From Pseudomonadota bacterium (lineage in GTDB: Bacteria; Pseudomonadota; Alphaproteobacteria; Caulobacterales; Aquidulcibacteraceae), in NCBI GenBank assembly GCA_023410295.1, contig JAEYPY010000240.1, forward strand, positions 1 to 36,700: 36,700 nucleotides of DNA, given 5' to 3'. Position 1 is the stretch's first letter, and each line of letters opens with the position of its first letter. The translations under genes were made by a program, and so were the position numbers. This document shows, one piece after another, positions 1 through 7,983 of the stretch. Below the pieces are notes generated by a model that worked only from the letters and a program-made list of their open reading frames with translations, searched no databases and was not told the origin of the DNA.

Positions 1-1
1 C

Positions 2-217
2 TTCTCCATCACCTCTTCCGCTAATGTGCGCAGCGTGAAGGGGATCAAGCTGGGGCGTGTGAGCGATGTGCCCGAGAACGACAAGCCGTTCGGCGCGACG
101 GAAGAAGAAATGATCCGCTATTGGTGCGCGAAAGCGGGGATTGCGTATCTCGGGCGTGCGGACATTGGGCACGATGTCGAGAACAAGGTTGTGCCGTTTG
201 GGGCGTTGAAGCGCTAG
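2..217 (+). CDS. C-terminal fragment of a probable S66 LD-carboxypeptidase (5' end outside window)
   Basis: The reading frame is open from base 2 to a TAG stop at 215-217, giving the last ~71 residues of a protein whose start lies outside the window. The tail carries a Gly-His-Asp followed by a Val-Pro-Phe-Gly segment. This resembles the end of S66 peptidases (LdcA/MccF type), where the last catalytic residue is a His in a GH motif shortly before an L/V-P-x-G segment. LdcA-type enzymes trim the terminal D-Ala from murein tetrapeptides in the cytoplasm during peptidoglycan recycling. The Ser and Glu parts of the triad would lie upstream and cannot be checked. An MccF-like peptide-resistance enzyme is the main alternative. 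Confidence 0.5.
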   Translation, partial: FSITSSANVRSVKGIKLGRVSDVPENDKPFGATEEEMIRYWCAKAGIAYLGRADIGHDVENKVVPFGALKR

Positions 218-731
218 TTCTCCTTTGCTTGCTTTATCAACGTCGTCATTCCGGACGCGCGGAGCGCGATCCGGAACCCAGGGGCTACCAGCACGTCGTT
301 TGCCCCTGGGTCCCGGGTTCTCGCTTCGCGAGCCCCCGGGATGACGAAGAAAATTGGGCGCAGCCGGCGGGAGCGGCGCGACCCGCTCCATTCGCTACTC
401 TCTTCTCGCCTCCTAAATGGGAGGACGGGGCGCGCGATCCGCGCTGGTTTGGTCGTGTGGGGTGCGGCGTTCATCTCTGAACGTCGCTGCGCGCTTCGCG
501 CGTCCCGTGGAGATCTGTGCTCGCCTGGTCTTGGGTTTGCGCTGTTCACGCAGGTGATACCCCAAGGCCCGGGCGGCGTGCGGGACATAGCCGTTGTCCC
601 GGACCCCGACGCTTCTCGTGTGCGGACTACCTCACTAACGCACTCACGCCGGCTTTTCACGCTTCGATCCCGTCTCTCGCGCTCGTGTGGCTCGGCTAGC
701 CCATGAACCTCCCGTGCGAGAGACAGAGGCA
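218..731. other. Gene-free stretch between the S66 gene and the hypothetical gene
   Basis: No convincing gene was found in these ~510 bases. The first part holds the palindromic repeat at 244-346. The remainder has open frames in several registers on both strands, the longest 172 codons on the minus strand. All are Arg/Ser/Pro-rich and low in hydrophobic residues, as GC-rich non-coding DNA often reads. Similar Arg-rich spurious ORFs are often annotated beside interspersed repeats in alphaproteobacteria (from memory, unverified). A small RNA or a further repeat unit in 347-731 cannot be excluded. Confidence 0.5.
244..346. repeat. Structured palindromic interspersed repeat (REP/RPE-like)
   Basis: The outer arms, CGTCATTCCGG at 244-254 and CCGGGATGACG at 336-346, are inverted repeats matching at 10 of 11 positions. 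Inner arms at 273-285 and 302-314 match at 12 of 13. Two small hairpins sit between the arm pairs: CGCGC-GGA-GCGCG at 256-268 and CTCGC-TTC-GCGAG at 320-332. Folded as RNA or as a cruciform this gives a clover-like shape. Composite palindromes with outer cgtcat/atgacg arms and 'gggtcccgggtt' cores are common interspersed repeats in alphaproteobacterial intergenic regions. That family assignment is from memory. Confidence 0.7.
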
Positions 732-1286
732 TTATCGCTCGGGTTTGGAGGTGTGGGATAGATTTTGTGACGTGCGTTGATTGTGCGCGGGATTTTGGGG
801 TGAAGGTGCGGGATACGGTTCAGAGCGGCCGTTCGGGGCGTTGAAGCACTGGAGGTTCTTGTTCTTCGCTTCGTCTTCGCTGAGGGCGTACCAAACGAAA
901 CACATCGCAGTTCGCGGATCGCCTCCGCTTGTCGCAAAGCTTTCAAGATGTTCTGCAAAGCCCTCACGGCCAGCGGCTAGAAAATCCACACTCGCGAGCA
1001 ACGCGGAGAAGTCTCGCGCGGCAGCCTCAGCGGCTCGCGTCACGCGCTCGTTCCACGGCAAGGATTTTGGCACGGACTTATAGGTGTCCACCTCCACCCA
1101 ATAACATTCGCAGGTCCCACCGTCCGGCAATCTGAATTGAAGCTGCCCACCCACGCTCACCAAATTGGCGTCGCGAGCGGCACCGATCACTTCAGGAATG
1201 TCCTCGATCCGCCAAGCGTACTCGTTTCCGCGCAGTGACGCCCGGCTTAGCAACTCCGCGGGTAGCGTTTCGACGGCGTCGCGCAT
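732..1286 (-). CDS. Conserved-looking hypothetical protein, 184 aa
   Basis: The family is not recognised. The first ~145 residues look like a genuine soluble protein: mixed hydrophobic/charged, a strand-rich stretch near residues 43-70 with a Cys-Glu-Cys-Tyr, and helices after ~80. The last ~35 residues are Pro/Ser/Asn-rich and read like translated non-coding sequence, so the original C-terminus may have been altered. The start is supported by a TAGGAA Shine-Dalgarno about 8 bases upstream, which overlaps the TAG stop of mazG at 1297-1299. The gene is therefore very likely translated from the mazG transcript. There is no signal peptide or membrane segment. No function is proposed. Confidence 0.65.
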   Translation of the reverse strand: MRDAVETLPAELLSRASLRGNEYAWRIEDIPEVIGAARDANLVSVGGQLQFRLPDGGTCECYWVEVDTYKSVPKSLPWNERVTRAAEAAARDFSALLASVDFLAAGREGFAEHLESFATSGGDPRTAMCFVWYALSEDEAKNKNLQCFNAPNGRSEPYPAPSPQNPAHNQRTSQNLSHTSKPER

Positions 1287-1296
1287 CGCAAAGTTC

Positions 1297-2139
1297 CTAC
1301 TTACGTTCAGCTCGCTTAGCTTCGAGCCAAAGCGCTTCCATGTCGTCCAGCGGTTGCGGCCCAGTGCGGCCAGATTCGGCTAGCTTTGTCTCGATGTACT
1401 GAAAGCGCCGCGTGAATTTGGCGTTGGCGCGGCGGAGGGCGTCTTCGGGGTCGACTTTCAGTTTGCGCGCGAGGTTGGCCATGACGAACAGGATGTCGCC
1501 CATCTCTTCGGCGATGTGCTCCTGATCGCCGCTGGCTTCGGCCTCTTTCAGCTCGGCCAATTCCTCTTCGAGTTTCTCCAGCACCTCGTTCGAACTCGGC
1601 CAATCGAAGTTGATGCGGGCAGCCCTCTTCGTCAGCTTCTCGGCGCGCTGCAGGGCGGGGAGGGCCATGGCTACATCGTCCAGCAGCGACGTGACGCCCT
1701 TGGCGGCGCGCTTCTCGGCCTTGAGCGTTTCCCACGCCACCGTCTGCTGCTCCGCGGTGCGTCCGTCGCCAGCTTCGCTGAACACGTGCGGATGGCGTTC
1801 GATCATCTTGTCGGCGAGCGCTTGGGCGACGTCGGCGAAATCGAACGCGCCTTGCTCCTCGGCCATGCGGGCGTGGAAGGCGACTTGGAAGAGGAGGTCG
1901 CCGAGTTCTTCCTTCAGCGCCGGCATGTCGTCGCGCTCGATCGCGTCGGCGACCTCGTAGGCTTCCTCGATCGTGTAGGGCGCGATGGTGCGGAAGGTTT
2001 GCTCGACGTCCCACGGGCAGCCATGCTCGCGGTCGCGCAGCCGCGCCATCACATCGAGCACCGCCTGGGTGGCGGCAGCGTTGCGGGCGCGTGCGTCATC
2101 GCTCTTTTCCCTAGTCTTATCAACAGCTTCGCCCGGCAT
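1297..2139 (-). CDS. mazG: Nucleoside triphosphate pyrophosphohydrolase MazG
   Basis: MazG hydrolyses (d)NTPs to NMP and pyrophosphate, cleaning the nucleotide pool or lowering alarmone-linked nucleotides in the cytoplasm. The 280-residue protein has the two-domain layout of full-length MazG. In the N-terminal domain a Gly-Cys-Pro-Trp-Asp motif near residue 40 is followed by an EEAYE...EELGD pair of metal-binding glutamate motifs and a RHPHVF stretch. The C-terminal domain repeats the pattern with EELAELKEA and EEMGDILF. The length matches the family. It lies 43 bases downstream of the MBL-fold gene, in the same direction, at the end of the cell-envelope/replication operon. No anomalies were seen. 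Confidence 0.95.
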   Translation of the reverse strand: MPGEAVDKTREKSDDARARNAAATQAVLDVMARLRDREHGCPWDVEQTFRTIAPYTIEEAYEVADAIERDDMPALKEELGDLLFQVAFHARMAEEQGAFDFADVAQALADKMIERHPHVFSEAGDGRTAEQQTVAWETLKAEKRAAKGVTSLLDDVAMALPALQRAEKLTKRAARINFDWPSSNEVLEKLEEELAELKEAEASGDQEHIAEEMGDILFVMANLARKLKVDPEDALRRANAKFTRRFQYIETKLAESGRTGPQPLDDMEALWLEAKRAERK

Positions 2140-2182
2140 GCAATTCTCGCATAAGATAGATTATGGGAAGCCAAAGATCGAC

Positions 2183-2998
2183 TCAGATCGGATAGTCGCG
2201 CGCCCAGCCATCGTATCCTGGTTCGACGCCCGCCGGCAGCCTCGCCTTCAGCGCGTTGTAGTCGAGATCGATGTGCATGTTGGTCAGCACCGCGTGCTGC
2301 GGCTTCAGGCGCTCGATCCACTCAAGCGCGCGGCCGACATGCGCGTGCGTCGGATGCGGCGTGTCGCGCAACGCATCGACGATCCAAAGCGCCAAACCAT
2401 CAAGCGCCGCGAACGTCGTCTCTGGCATCGCCACGAGATCGTTCGAATACGCGATCGCGCCAACGCGGAAGCCGAGCGATTTGGAAAAGCCGTGGTCCTG
2501 TTCGAGCGGCAAGATCTCCAGCGGCCCGCCGGGGCCGTCGATGACGACAGGAATAAGCGGCGTCATGTGCCCTGCGTCGTCGGCGATCGCCGGATAGCCA
2601 CCTTCGCTGCGGAAGGCGTAGCCGAAGCGCTGCATGAAGCTCGCGCGCGTCGAGGCGTCGATCCAGGTGGGGATCTGCTTGCGCTGCTTCAGGAAAAAGG
2701 CCCGGATGTCGTCGAAGCCGTGGATCTGGTCGGCGTGGTCGTGGCTGATCAGCACGGCGTCGAGATGCGACGGCGCTGCGGCCGCGAGCTGCTGGCGCAG
2801 CTCCGGCGGCGTATCGATCAGCACCGTCGTGGCTTCCGCCGGCGACGCCGCCTGCCCGCTCCACTTCTGCAGCATCAGCCCACAGCGCGTGCGCCGGTTC
2901 TTCGGCTCGTTCGGATCGCATACGCCCCAATCGCCCGTCGCGCGGGGCACGCCGCCGGAAGAGCCGCAGCCAAGAATGGTGACGCGCAGCGTACCCAT
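2183..2998 (-). CDS. MBL-fold metal-dependent hydrolase, PhnP-like
   Basis: This is a metallo-beta-lactamase-fold hydrolase of the PhnP/phosphodiesterase subgroup that usually follows tatD in alphaproteobacteria. It begins with a strand leading into Gly-Cys-Gly-Ser-Ser-Gly-Gly-Val-Pro, typical of this group. Around residue 90 it carries SHDHADQIHG, the HxHxDH metal motif. A later GPGGPLEILPLEQDHG segment supplies a further metal histidine. PhnP cleaves cyclic ribose phosphates, but the cellular substrate of this paralogue group is unclear. The ATG at 2998 overlaps the TGA of tatD (TGATG) with GAGG 8 bases upstream; a GTG at 3001 is the alternative start. Confidence 0.85.
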   Translation of the reverse strand: MGTLRVTILGCGSSGGVPRATGDWGVCDPNEPKNRRTRCGLMLQKWSGQAASPAEATTVLIDTPPELRQQLAAAAPSHLDAVLISHDHADQIHGFDDIRAFFLKQRKQIPTWIDASTRASFMQRFGYAFRSEGGYPAIADDAGHMTPLIPVVIDGPGGPLEILPLEQDHGFSKSLGFRVGAIAYSNDLVAMPETTFAALDGLALWIVDALRDTPHPTHAHVGRALEWIERLKPQHAVLTNMHIDLDYNALKARLPAGVEPGYDGWARDYPI

Positions 2999-3792
2999 CA
3001 CGCCGGCCTCGGGATGGTCGGGAAGAGGCGGAAGAAGTTATCCGCGAGCAGGGCGCTCGCCTCCTCTTCGCCGATCTCTCTCAGTTTTGCGAACGCGCTT
3101 TGCACTTCGCGCACATGGCAAGGCTCACAGCGCTGGCCGCGATACGGCACGGGCGTGAGATACGGGCAGTCGGTTTCGACGATGACGCGGTCGAGCGGCG
3201 TCTCGCGCGCAATGGCGCGGACATCGTCGGCGTTCTTGAACGTCATGATGCCGGAAAAGGAGATGTATGCGCCCAGCGCCAGCGCTCGGCGCGCGAGTTC
3301 CGCGCCGGATGTGTAGCAGTGCATGAGAATGCGAAGAGGGCCCTTCCCCGCCTCTTCCTCCAGCAGTTCCGCCATCGCTTCGTCGGCTTCGCGCGTGTGG
3401 ATGATGAGCGTCTTGCTGAGCGCACGCGCAGCTTCGGCGTGGGCGCGGAAAACCGTGACTTGATCCTCGAAGGGGCTCCACTTGTAGTGCTGATCAAGGC
3501 CGGTTTCCCCTACCCCTACCACCTTCTCGTGGCGCCCTAATTCGATCAAACGCTCCGCCGTGAGATCGAGGTGATCCTTGGCGTAGTGTGGATGAGCGCC
3601 GACGCTGGCGTAAATATCATCGTGCGCCTCGGCGATGGCGATGACCTGTGGGAAATTTTCGATTTTGTCGCAGATGGTGATCATGCGCGCGACGCCCGCT
3701 TCGCGCGCGCGGGCGATCACAGCGTCGCAGTCTTCGGCGTAAGCCTGGTGATGCAGGTTGACGTGGCTGTCGATCAGCATGGCCGGCTTCAT
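2998..3792 (-). CDS. tatD: TatD-family metal-dependent deoxyribonuclease
   Basis: TatD proteins are TIM-barrel, metal-dependent 3'-5' exonucleases/hydrolases. Conserved segments in order are DSHVNLHH near the N-terminus, a GAHPHY segment, GETGLDQHY, IHTREAD, a MHCYTSG segment and ETDCPYLTP near the C-terminus. The first metal motif is HxN (Ser-His-Val-Asn-Leu) rather than the HxH of YcfH-type proteins. E. coli TatD itself has a GVNL-type sequence there, so this may be an intermediate form. The start codon ATG at 3792 overlaps the holB TGA (ATGA), and the stop overlaps the next gene. Length (264 aa) is normal. Confidence 0.93.
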   Translation of the reverse strand: MKPAMLIDSHVNLHHQAYAEDCDAVIARAREAGVARMITICDKIENFPQVIAIAEAHDDIYASVGAHPHYAKDHLDLTAERLIELGRHEKVVGVGETGLDQHYKWSPFEDQVTVFRAHAEAARALSKTLIIHTREADEAMAELLEEEAGKGPLRILMHCYTSGAELARRALALGAYISFSGIMTFKNADDVRAIARETPLDRVIVETDCPYLTPVPYRGQRCEPCHVREVQSAFAKLREIGEEEASALLADNFFRLFPTIPRPA

Positions 3793-4790
3793 CTACGCGC
3801 CGCCGCTGCGCGATCAAGCACGCCAACGGCGCGCGCCAGCGCATGGCGCGGATCCATGTCGAGCCCTTCAGCTTCGCTCCGCAGCGTTTCGAGCGCTGAC
3901 CAGGCTTCGGCCCAGGCTTCACCGCCCTCTTCCACGCCGGCCGCGCGCGTCCACTCTTCCGCGAGCTCAAGCACGGCAGCGAGACGTTCGAACGGTTCGC
4001 CGCTCATCTGATCGTAGAGCGGATTCAGCACCGCGCCGGCTTCACCGCGCGTGATCTGCGCTTGCGCACGATCGAGCCGGGCCGCGCCGGCCTTGAGACC
4101 TTGCGCCTTGAGCGCAATCGCGCGGCCAGGCCGGCCCTTCGCCAAGCTGACCAGCGCATCGTCCGCGCCGGCGCCAAGCGCGCTGCGCACGAGATCGTCG
4201 CTCAGCGGCCTGAGCGCCAGGCGCCGGCAACGCGAACGGATCGTCGGCAGGATCGCGCCGGGCGCATGACAGACGAGCAAAAGCACCGAATTCGCCGGTG
4301 GCTCCTCCAGAGTCTTCAGGATCGCGTTGGCGGAATTGGTGTTGAGGTCGTCGACGGCATCGATGATGGCGACCCGCATGCCGCCTTCGCTGGGCGCGAG
4401 CGAAAAGAACTGGCCCAGAGCGCGCGCATCATCGACCGCGATCTCCCGGCGCGGCTTGCCGCGGTCGTTGAGCCCGCGGCGCAGCACGAAGAGATCAGGA
4501 TGCGAAAGCGCCGCAATGCGCCGCGCGACCGGATCTTCGGGATCGACGTCGAGCGGGCGTTCGCCCACGCGCTTGGCGCCAAGCGCCACGCGCGCGAACC
4601 GATACGCCAGCGTCGCCTTACCGAGCCCCTTGGCGCCGGCGATCAGCCACGCGTGGTGCATGCGCCCACCGCGCAGCGCCGCAAGCAACGCCGCTTCCTG
4701 CTCGTCATGGCCGACGAACGAGTACGTCTCGCGCGGATGCGGCGCCTCCGGCTCTTTGTCAGTTTCCGGCGCTGCCTTTTCGGCCTTCAT
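3789..4790 (-). CDS. holB: DNA polymerase III delta' subunit
   Basis: The delta' subunit is the stator of the clamp-loader complex that puts the sliding clamp on DNA at the replication fork. The 333-residue product has a Walker-A-like GAKGLGKAT at ~52-60, a DVDPEDP linker region and an AILKTLEEPP segment typical of delta'/tau AAA+ domains. An IRSRC motif follows (SRC arginine-finger motif), then a helical C-terminal collar region. An open frame continues 112 codons upstream, but that part is Arg-rich and antisense-like to tmk. The ATG at 4790 overlaps the tmk TGA (ATGA), which fixes the start. The gene runs directly into tatD with another 4-base overlap. Confidence 0.92.
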   Translation of the reverse strand: MKAEKAAPETDKEPEAPHPRETYSFVGHDEQEAALLAALRGGRMHHAWLIAGAKGLGKATLAYRFARVALGAKRVGERPLDVDPEDPVARRIAALSHPDLFVLRRGLNDRGKPRREIAVDDARALGQFFSLAPSEGGMRVAIIDAVDDLNTNSANAILKTLEEPPANSVLLLVCHAPGAILPTIRSRCRRLALRPLSDDLVRSALGAGADDALVSLAKGRPGRAIALKAQGLKAGAARLDRAQAQITRGEAGAVLNPLYDQMSGEPFERLAAVLELAEEWTRAAGVEEGGEAWAEAWSALETLRSEAEGLDMDPRHALARAVGVLDRAAAARR

Positions 4791-5419
4791 GGCAAGGCCT
4801 CGATTTCTCGCAAGGACGCAGCGAGCACGGCCTCCGCAGTTTGGCTTGCATCGATCACTTTGCAACGCTCGGGCTCGCGCGCTGCGATTTCCAAGAACTC
4901 GGCGCGCACGCGGGCGTGAAACTCCGCCCCCTTCCGTTCGAAACGATCTTCCCCCATATGCGCGCCGCGCGAGCGGGCAAGGCCGATGATAGGATCGATA
5001 TCGAGCATCAGCGTGAGGTCCGGACAATCTGCTCTTATCTGCCCGTTTAATTGGTCGAGATTTGCCGGGTCGAGACCGGCGCCGCCGACTTGATACGCGC
5101 GTGTTGAATCGAAGTAGCGATCGCAAATCACCCAGGCGCCGCGCGCAAGCGCGGGGCGGATTGTATGACGCAGGTGATTCAGTCGCGCGGCAGCGAACAA
5201 GAGCGCTTCTTCTTCCGCGCTCCAGCGGTTCGCATCGCCCGACACCAGCAGCGCGCGGATCGCGTCGGCGCCTGGCGCGCCGCCCGGTTCGCGCGTCACG
5301 ACGACCTCGCGGCCCTTGGCGCGCAGCGCTTCCGCCAAGCCACGCGCGAGCGTCGATTTGCCTGTGCCTTCGCCGCCTTCGAGGGTGATGAACCGACCGG
5401 ATTTCGCCGCTGGCGCCAT
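4787..5419 (-). CDS. tmk: Thymidylate kinase
   Basis: The enzyme phosphorylates dTMP to dTDP, an essential step of dTTP synthesis. The P-loop GGEGTGKST lies near residues 14-22. A TREPGG motif, which binds dTMP, follows near 41-46, and CDRYFDSTRAYQ near 100 carries the DR(Y/F) motif. A LID-like region with several Arg residues follows LMLDIDP. Length (210 aa) is typical. The gene starts 7 bases after the dacC-like stop and overlaps holB by 4 bases, so it is part of the same transcript. No oddities were seen. Confidence 0.96.
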   Translation of the reverse strand: MAPAAKSGRFITLEGGEGTGKSTLARGLAEALRAKGREVVVTREPGGAPGADAIRALLVSGDANRWSAEEEALLFAAARLNHLRHTIRPALARGAWVICDRYFDSTRAYQVGGAGLDPANLDQLNGQIRADCPDLTLMLDIDPIIGLARSRGAHMGEDRFERKGAEFHARVRAEFLEIAAREPERCKVIDASQTAEAVLAASLREIEALP

Positions 5420-5426
5420 GACCCTA

Positions 5427-6608
5427 TCAAGGGCCGAACAGGGTAAGGCGCAAGCCTTCGAAGGCGCGGGAGAACCAGTTTGCCTTGCCCACGTTGCGGC
5501 CAGCCGTCAGCGGGAAGCGCTGTTCGGGCTGGCCGGGGCCTTCGATCACCAGGTGCGCCACCACATCGCCCTCGCGGATCGGGGGGCTCAAGGGGCCGGT
5601 GTAGACGATATTCGCCGTGAGGTTCTGCTGCACGCCGCGCTCGCCGCCGATAACAATCTCGTCCTGGGTTAGGAGCGGCACGGTACGGCGCGAGCCCAGA
5701 CGCACCTCGGCTTCGCCCACTTGCGCGCCAGCTTCGGCGATGGTGCGGATGGCGTAGTCGTTGAACGCCGCGCGCATCAGCCGCTGCGCTTCGGAATTGC
5801 GCGCAGCCATGGTCGGCAGGCCGTTGAAGACGATGATGCGCCGCTGGCCGTTCATCACCGCCGCGCCGATCAGGCCGTAGCCCGAAGCGTCCGTATGCCC
5901 GGTCTTCACGCCATCCGCGCCCGGATAAGCGCCGAGCAGCGGATTGCGGTTCTGCTGGGTGCGGTTGTTGAAGGTAAAAGAACGGCGCGAATAGACCTCG
6001 TAAAACGCGGGGTACGTCTGGATCAGATGCCGCGCGAGCCGCGCCAGATCCGCCGAGCTGATGCGCTGCTCCGGATCGTCGAGCCCGGTCACATTGCGGA
6101 AGCGCGCGGTGGTGAGGCCAAGCTCCTGCGCGCGTTGGTTCATCATCTGCACGAACGCCTGCTCAGAGCCGGCGATCCCTTCGGCAAGCACCACGCACGC
6201 ATCATTGGCCGAGACGATCACCGCGCCCTGGATGAGGTCATGCACCGCGACATAGGAATTGATCGGCAAGAACATGTGCGAGCCCGAGGACATCGCCCCA
6301 TGCTCGCGCCAGGCGTACTCGCTGACACGGAAGTGCGTGCGATAGTTGATGCGGCCGGCCTCGAGCTGCTCGAGCACGACGAGGATCGTCATCAGCTTGG
6401 CCATCGAAGCCGGCGGGATCGGCTCGTTGCAGTTCTCGCAATCGAGGATCGCCCCGGTCGCGCCATCCATGATGGTCACGTGCTGGGCGACCGCGGGCGT
6501 TGGCGGCGGCGCTGGCGCGCGCGCGGGTCTGCGCTGCGCGTCGGCCGTCGGCGCAAGCGCCATGGCTGGAATAAGGGTGAGCGCGCAGAGCGCGCGGGAA
6601 AGCTTCAT
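5427..6608 (-). CDS. D-alanyl-D-alanine carboxypeptidase (penicillin-binding protein 5/6 type, S11)
   Basis: This periplasmic enzyme trims the terminal D-Ala from peptidoglycan pentapeptides. The active-site motifs are in order: Ser68-Met-Ala-Lys71 (SxxK), Ser133-Ala-Asn135 (SxN) and Lys235-Thr-Gly237 (KTG). A signal peptide occupies the first ~24 residues, ending Ala-Asp-Ala-Gln. A C-terminal beta-sandwich (PBP5_C-like) follows, and the last residues are amphipathic (RAFEGLRLTLFG), consistent with the membrane anchor of the family. The open frame extends 16 codons further upstream, but the ATG at 6608 directly precedes the signal peptide. The gene follows the rlpA-like gene after 79 bases. 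It is of the dacA/dacC type. Confidence 0.93.
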   Translation of the reverse strand: MKLSRALCALTLIPAMALAPTADAQRRPARAPAPPPTPAVAQHVTIMDGATGAILDCENCNEPIPPASMAKLMTILVVLEQLEAGRINYRTHFRVSEYAWREHGAMSSGSHMFLPINSYVAVHDLIQGAVIVSANDACVVLAEGIAGSEQAFVQMMNQRAQELGLTTARFRNVTGLDDPEQRISSADLARLARHLIQTYPAFYEVYSRRSFTFNNRTQQNRNPLLGAYPGADGVKTGHTDASGYGLIGAAVMNGQRRIIVFNGLPTMAARNSEAQRLMRAAFNDYAIRTIAEAGAQVGEAEVRLGSRRTVPLLTQDEIVIGGERGVQQNLTANIVYTGPLSPPIREGDVVAHLVIEGPGQPEQRFPLTAGRNVGKANWFSRAFEGLRLTLFGP

Positions 6609-6687
6609 TGATCCGCCGAATCGATTGCGCCCAGAGCGCGGGTTTGAGTGGAGCAAACCGAGGCGGCGCTTTTACGTCAACCGGCCC

Positions 6688-7869
6688 TCAGCGTGCAGCG
6701 ACGATCGTTTCGCCATAACCTAGCGAAACCAAGGTGCGGCGCGCGGCCTCGGCGTCCTCACGGCTACCCCAGGGGCCGACCCGGACACGGAACAATTCAC
6801 CCGTCGCGGTCTGGCGGATATCCACAACCACCGGCCCCGCCGCCCCTACCGCGTCGCGGACACGGTGGGCGTTGGTAAGATCAGAATAGGCGCCGACCTG
6901 GACATAAAAGCCGCCAGCAGAGGCGTACGACGGCTGCGCCGGCGCGTACGGCGCATCATCGTCCTCAAGCCCGCCGGCAAGAACCGGCGCGGACGAGGGG
7001 ACCGGGAGCAGGGACCGGGGGCCTTCTTCCTCGGGCGCGTTAACCGGCGAGGGCGGGGGCGACGCGGGTGAGGGCGCGGCGCTGGCGCCGTCGGCGTTAA
7101 CCCGGCGCGGCGCGGGGCCGAGGTAACGGACGTGAACACGGGCGTGGCCCGCCTGCTCGAAATCGAGCGCCTCTGCGGCGCCGCGCGAAAGATCGATCAG
7201 GCGTCCGCCGACAAACGGCCCGCGATCATTCACGCGGACGATGATCTCGCGGCCATTTTCGAGATTGGTGACCTGCACCAGGCTGGGAATCGGCAGCGTC
7301 GGGTGCGCGGCGGTGAGCGCTTCCTGGTCGAACACCTCCCCGCTTGCGGTGCGCTGCCCGTGAAAGGTCGGGCCGTACCACGACGCCGTACCGGTTTGTT
7401 CGTAGCCCGGCTCCGGCGTCGGCACGTACCACTGGCCGTTCGCTTCGTAAGGCGGGCCAACGCGTTCGCGCTCGAGCCAGGGCTGAGCCCCCTCCTCCGC
7501 CGCTTCATTTGCGGCGGGCGCCGGTTGCGTTGGTTGCGTTGGTTCTTCCTCAATCGTCAGCGGCACGCCTTGGTCGACGACGGGCGTCACGCGCGCCGCG
7601 TTCGAACCGCCCCGGCGAATGTCAATCACGATACCCTCGCGCGCACGCGCCGTTGAACCATAGCCGTAAGAGTTCTCGCCGCCGCCTTCGAGTGCAGCCA
7701 CCGGCGCGGCGTTGGCCGCGCCCTGCCCTGCATACACGATCGGCGCGCGCTCAGCGTGCGCGGCGCCGGCGAAAGCGAGGAGGCCGAGACAAGAGACAAG
7801 CGCGGCGCGCAGCGCGAACATCGTTTTCAAAAAGGCACCCCATCGCATTTGAATGCGCGCGTTGGTCAT
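6688..7869 (-). CDS. rlpA: RlpA-like septal ring lytic transglycosylase with SPOR domain
   Basis: RlpA proteins are cell-envelope enzymes that cleave denuded glycan strands at the division site. A signal peptide sits near residues 17-39, ending Ala-His-Ala. A low-complexity linker follows, then a double-psi beta-barrel domain beginning ASWYGPTFHG with the expected acidic/His/Asp residues (SGEVFD, TAAHPTLP, NDRGPF). A Pro/Ala-rich linker leads to a C-terminal SPOR domain (FYVQVGAYSD ... VRVGPWGSREDAEAA) that targets denuded septal peptidoglycan. Internal ATGs at 7848 and 7821 are alternative starts; the latter would put Met directly at the signal peptide. No lipobox was seen, so it may be periplasmic rather than a lipoprotein. 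Confidence 0.9.
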   Translation of the reverse strand: MTNARIQMRWGAFLKTMFALRAALVSCLGLLAFAGAAHAERAPIVYAGQGAANAAPVAALEGGGENSYGYGSTARAREGIVIDIRRGGSNAARVTPVVDQGVPLTIEEEPTQPTQPAPAANEAAEEGAQPWLERERVGPPYEANGQWYVPTPEPGYEQTGTASWYGPTFHGQRTASGEVFDQEALTAAHPTLPIPSLVQVTNLENGREIIVRVNDRGPFVGGRLIDLSRGAAEALDFEQAGHARVHVRYLGPAPRRVNADGASAAPSPASPPPSPVNAPEEEGPRSLLPVPSSAPVLAGGLEDDDAPYAPAQPSYASAGGFYVQVGAYSDLTNAHRVRDAVGAAGPVVVDIRQTATGELFRVRVGPWGSREDAEAARRTLVSLGYGETIVAAR

Positions 7870-7939
7870 ACGCTGGAGGGCGTTGAAGCCGCGTAAGCTT
7901 TTATCCTTTTTTCAGCTTAAGCATGAACGCGAGGTTACG

Positions 7940-7956
7940 CGCGCTGCATCAGCGCG
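7940..7956. terminator. Hairpin between the SDR operon and rlpA
   Basis: CGCGCTG-CAT-CAGCGCG is a perfect 7-bp stem with a 3-base loop, 28 bases beyond the SDR stop on the minus strand. It lacks a U-tract, so it could end the thiolase-MaoC-SDR transcript only with Rho or by blocking the exonuclease. It also lies upstream of rlpA and could serve as an operator. An A/T-rich stretch at about 7897-7920 between it and rlpA is the likeliest rlpA promoter region. Confidence 0.35.
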
Positions 7957-7983
7957 ATCTACACAATGGCTTGGCGCCCAGCC

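Noticed and set aside
214..732. 172-codon open frame on the minus strand in the gene-free stretch
   Set aside because: The product is Arg/Ser/Pro-rich with no fold-like pattern, it reads through the palindromic repeat, and competing frames of similar quality exist on the other strand.
4791..5126. Upstream extension of holB
   Set aside because: The extra 112 residues are a translated shadow of tmk; ATG 4790 overlapping the tmk stop gives the normal delta' length.
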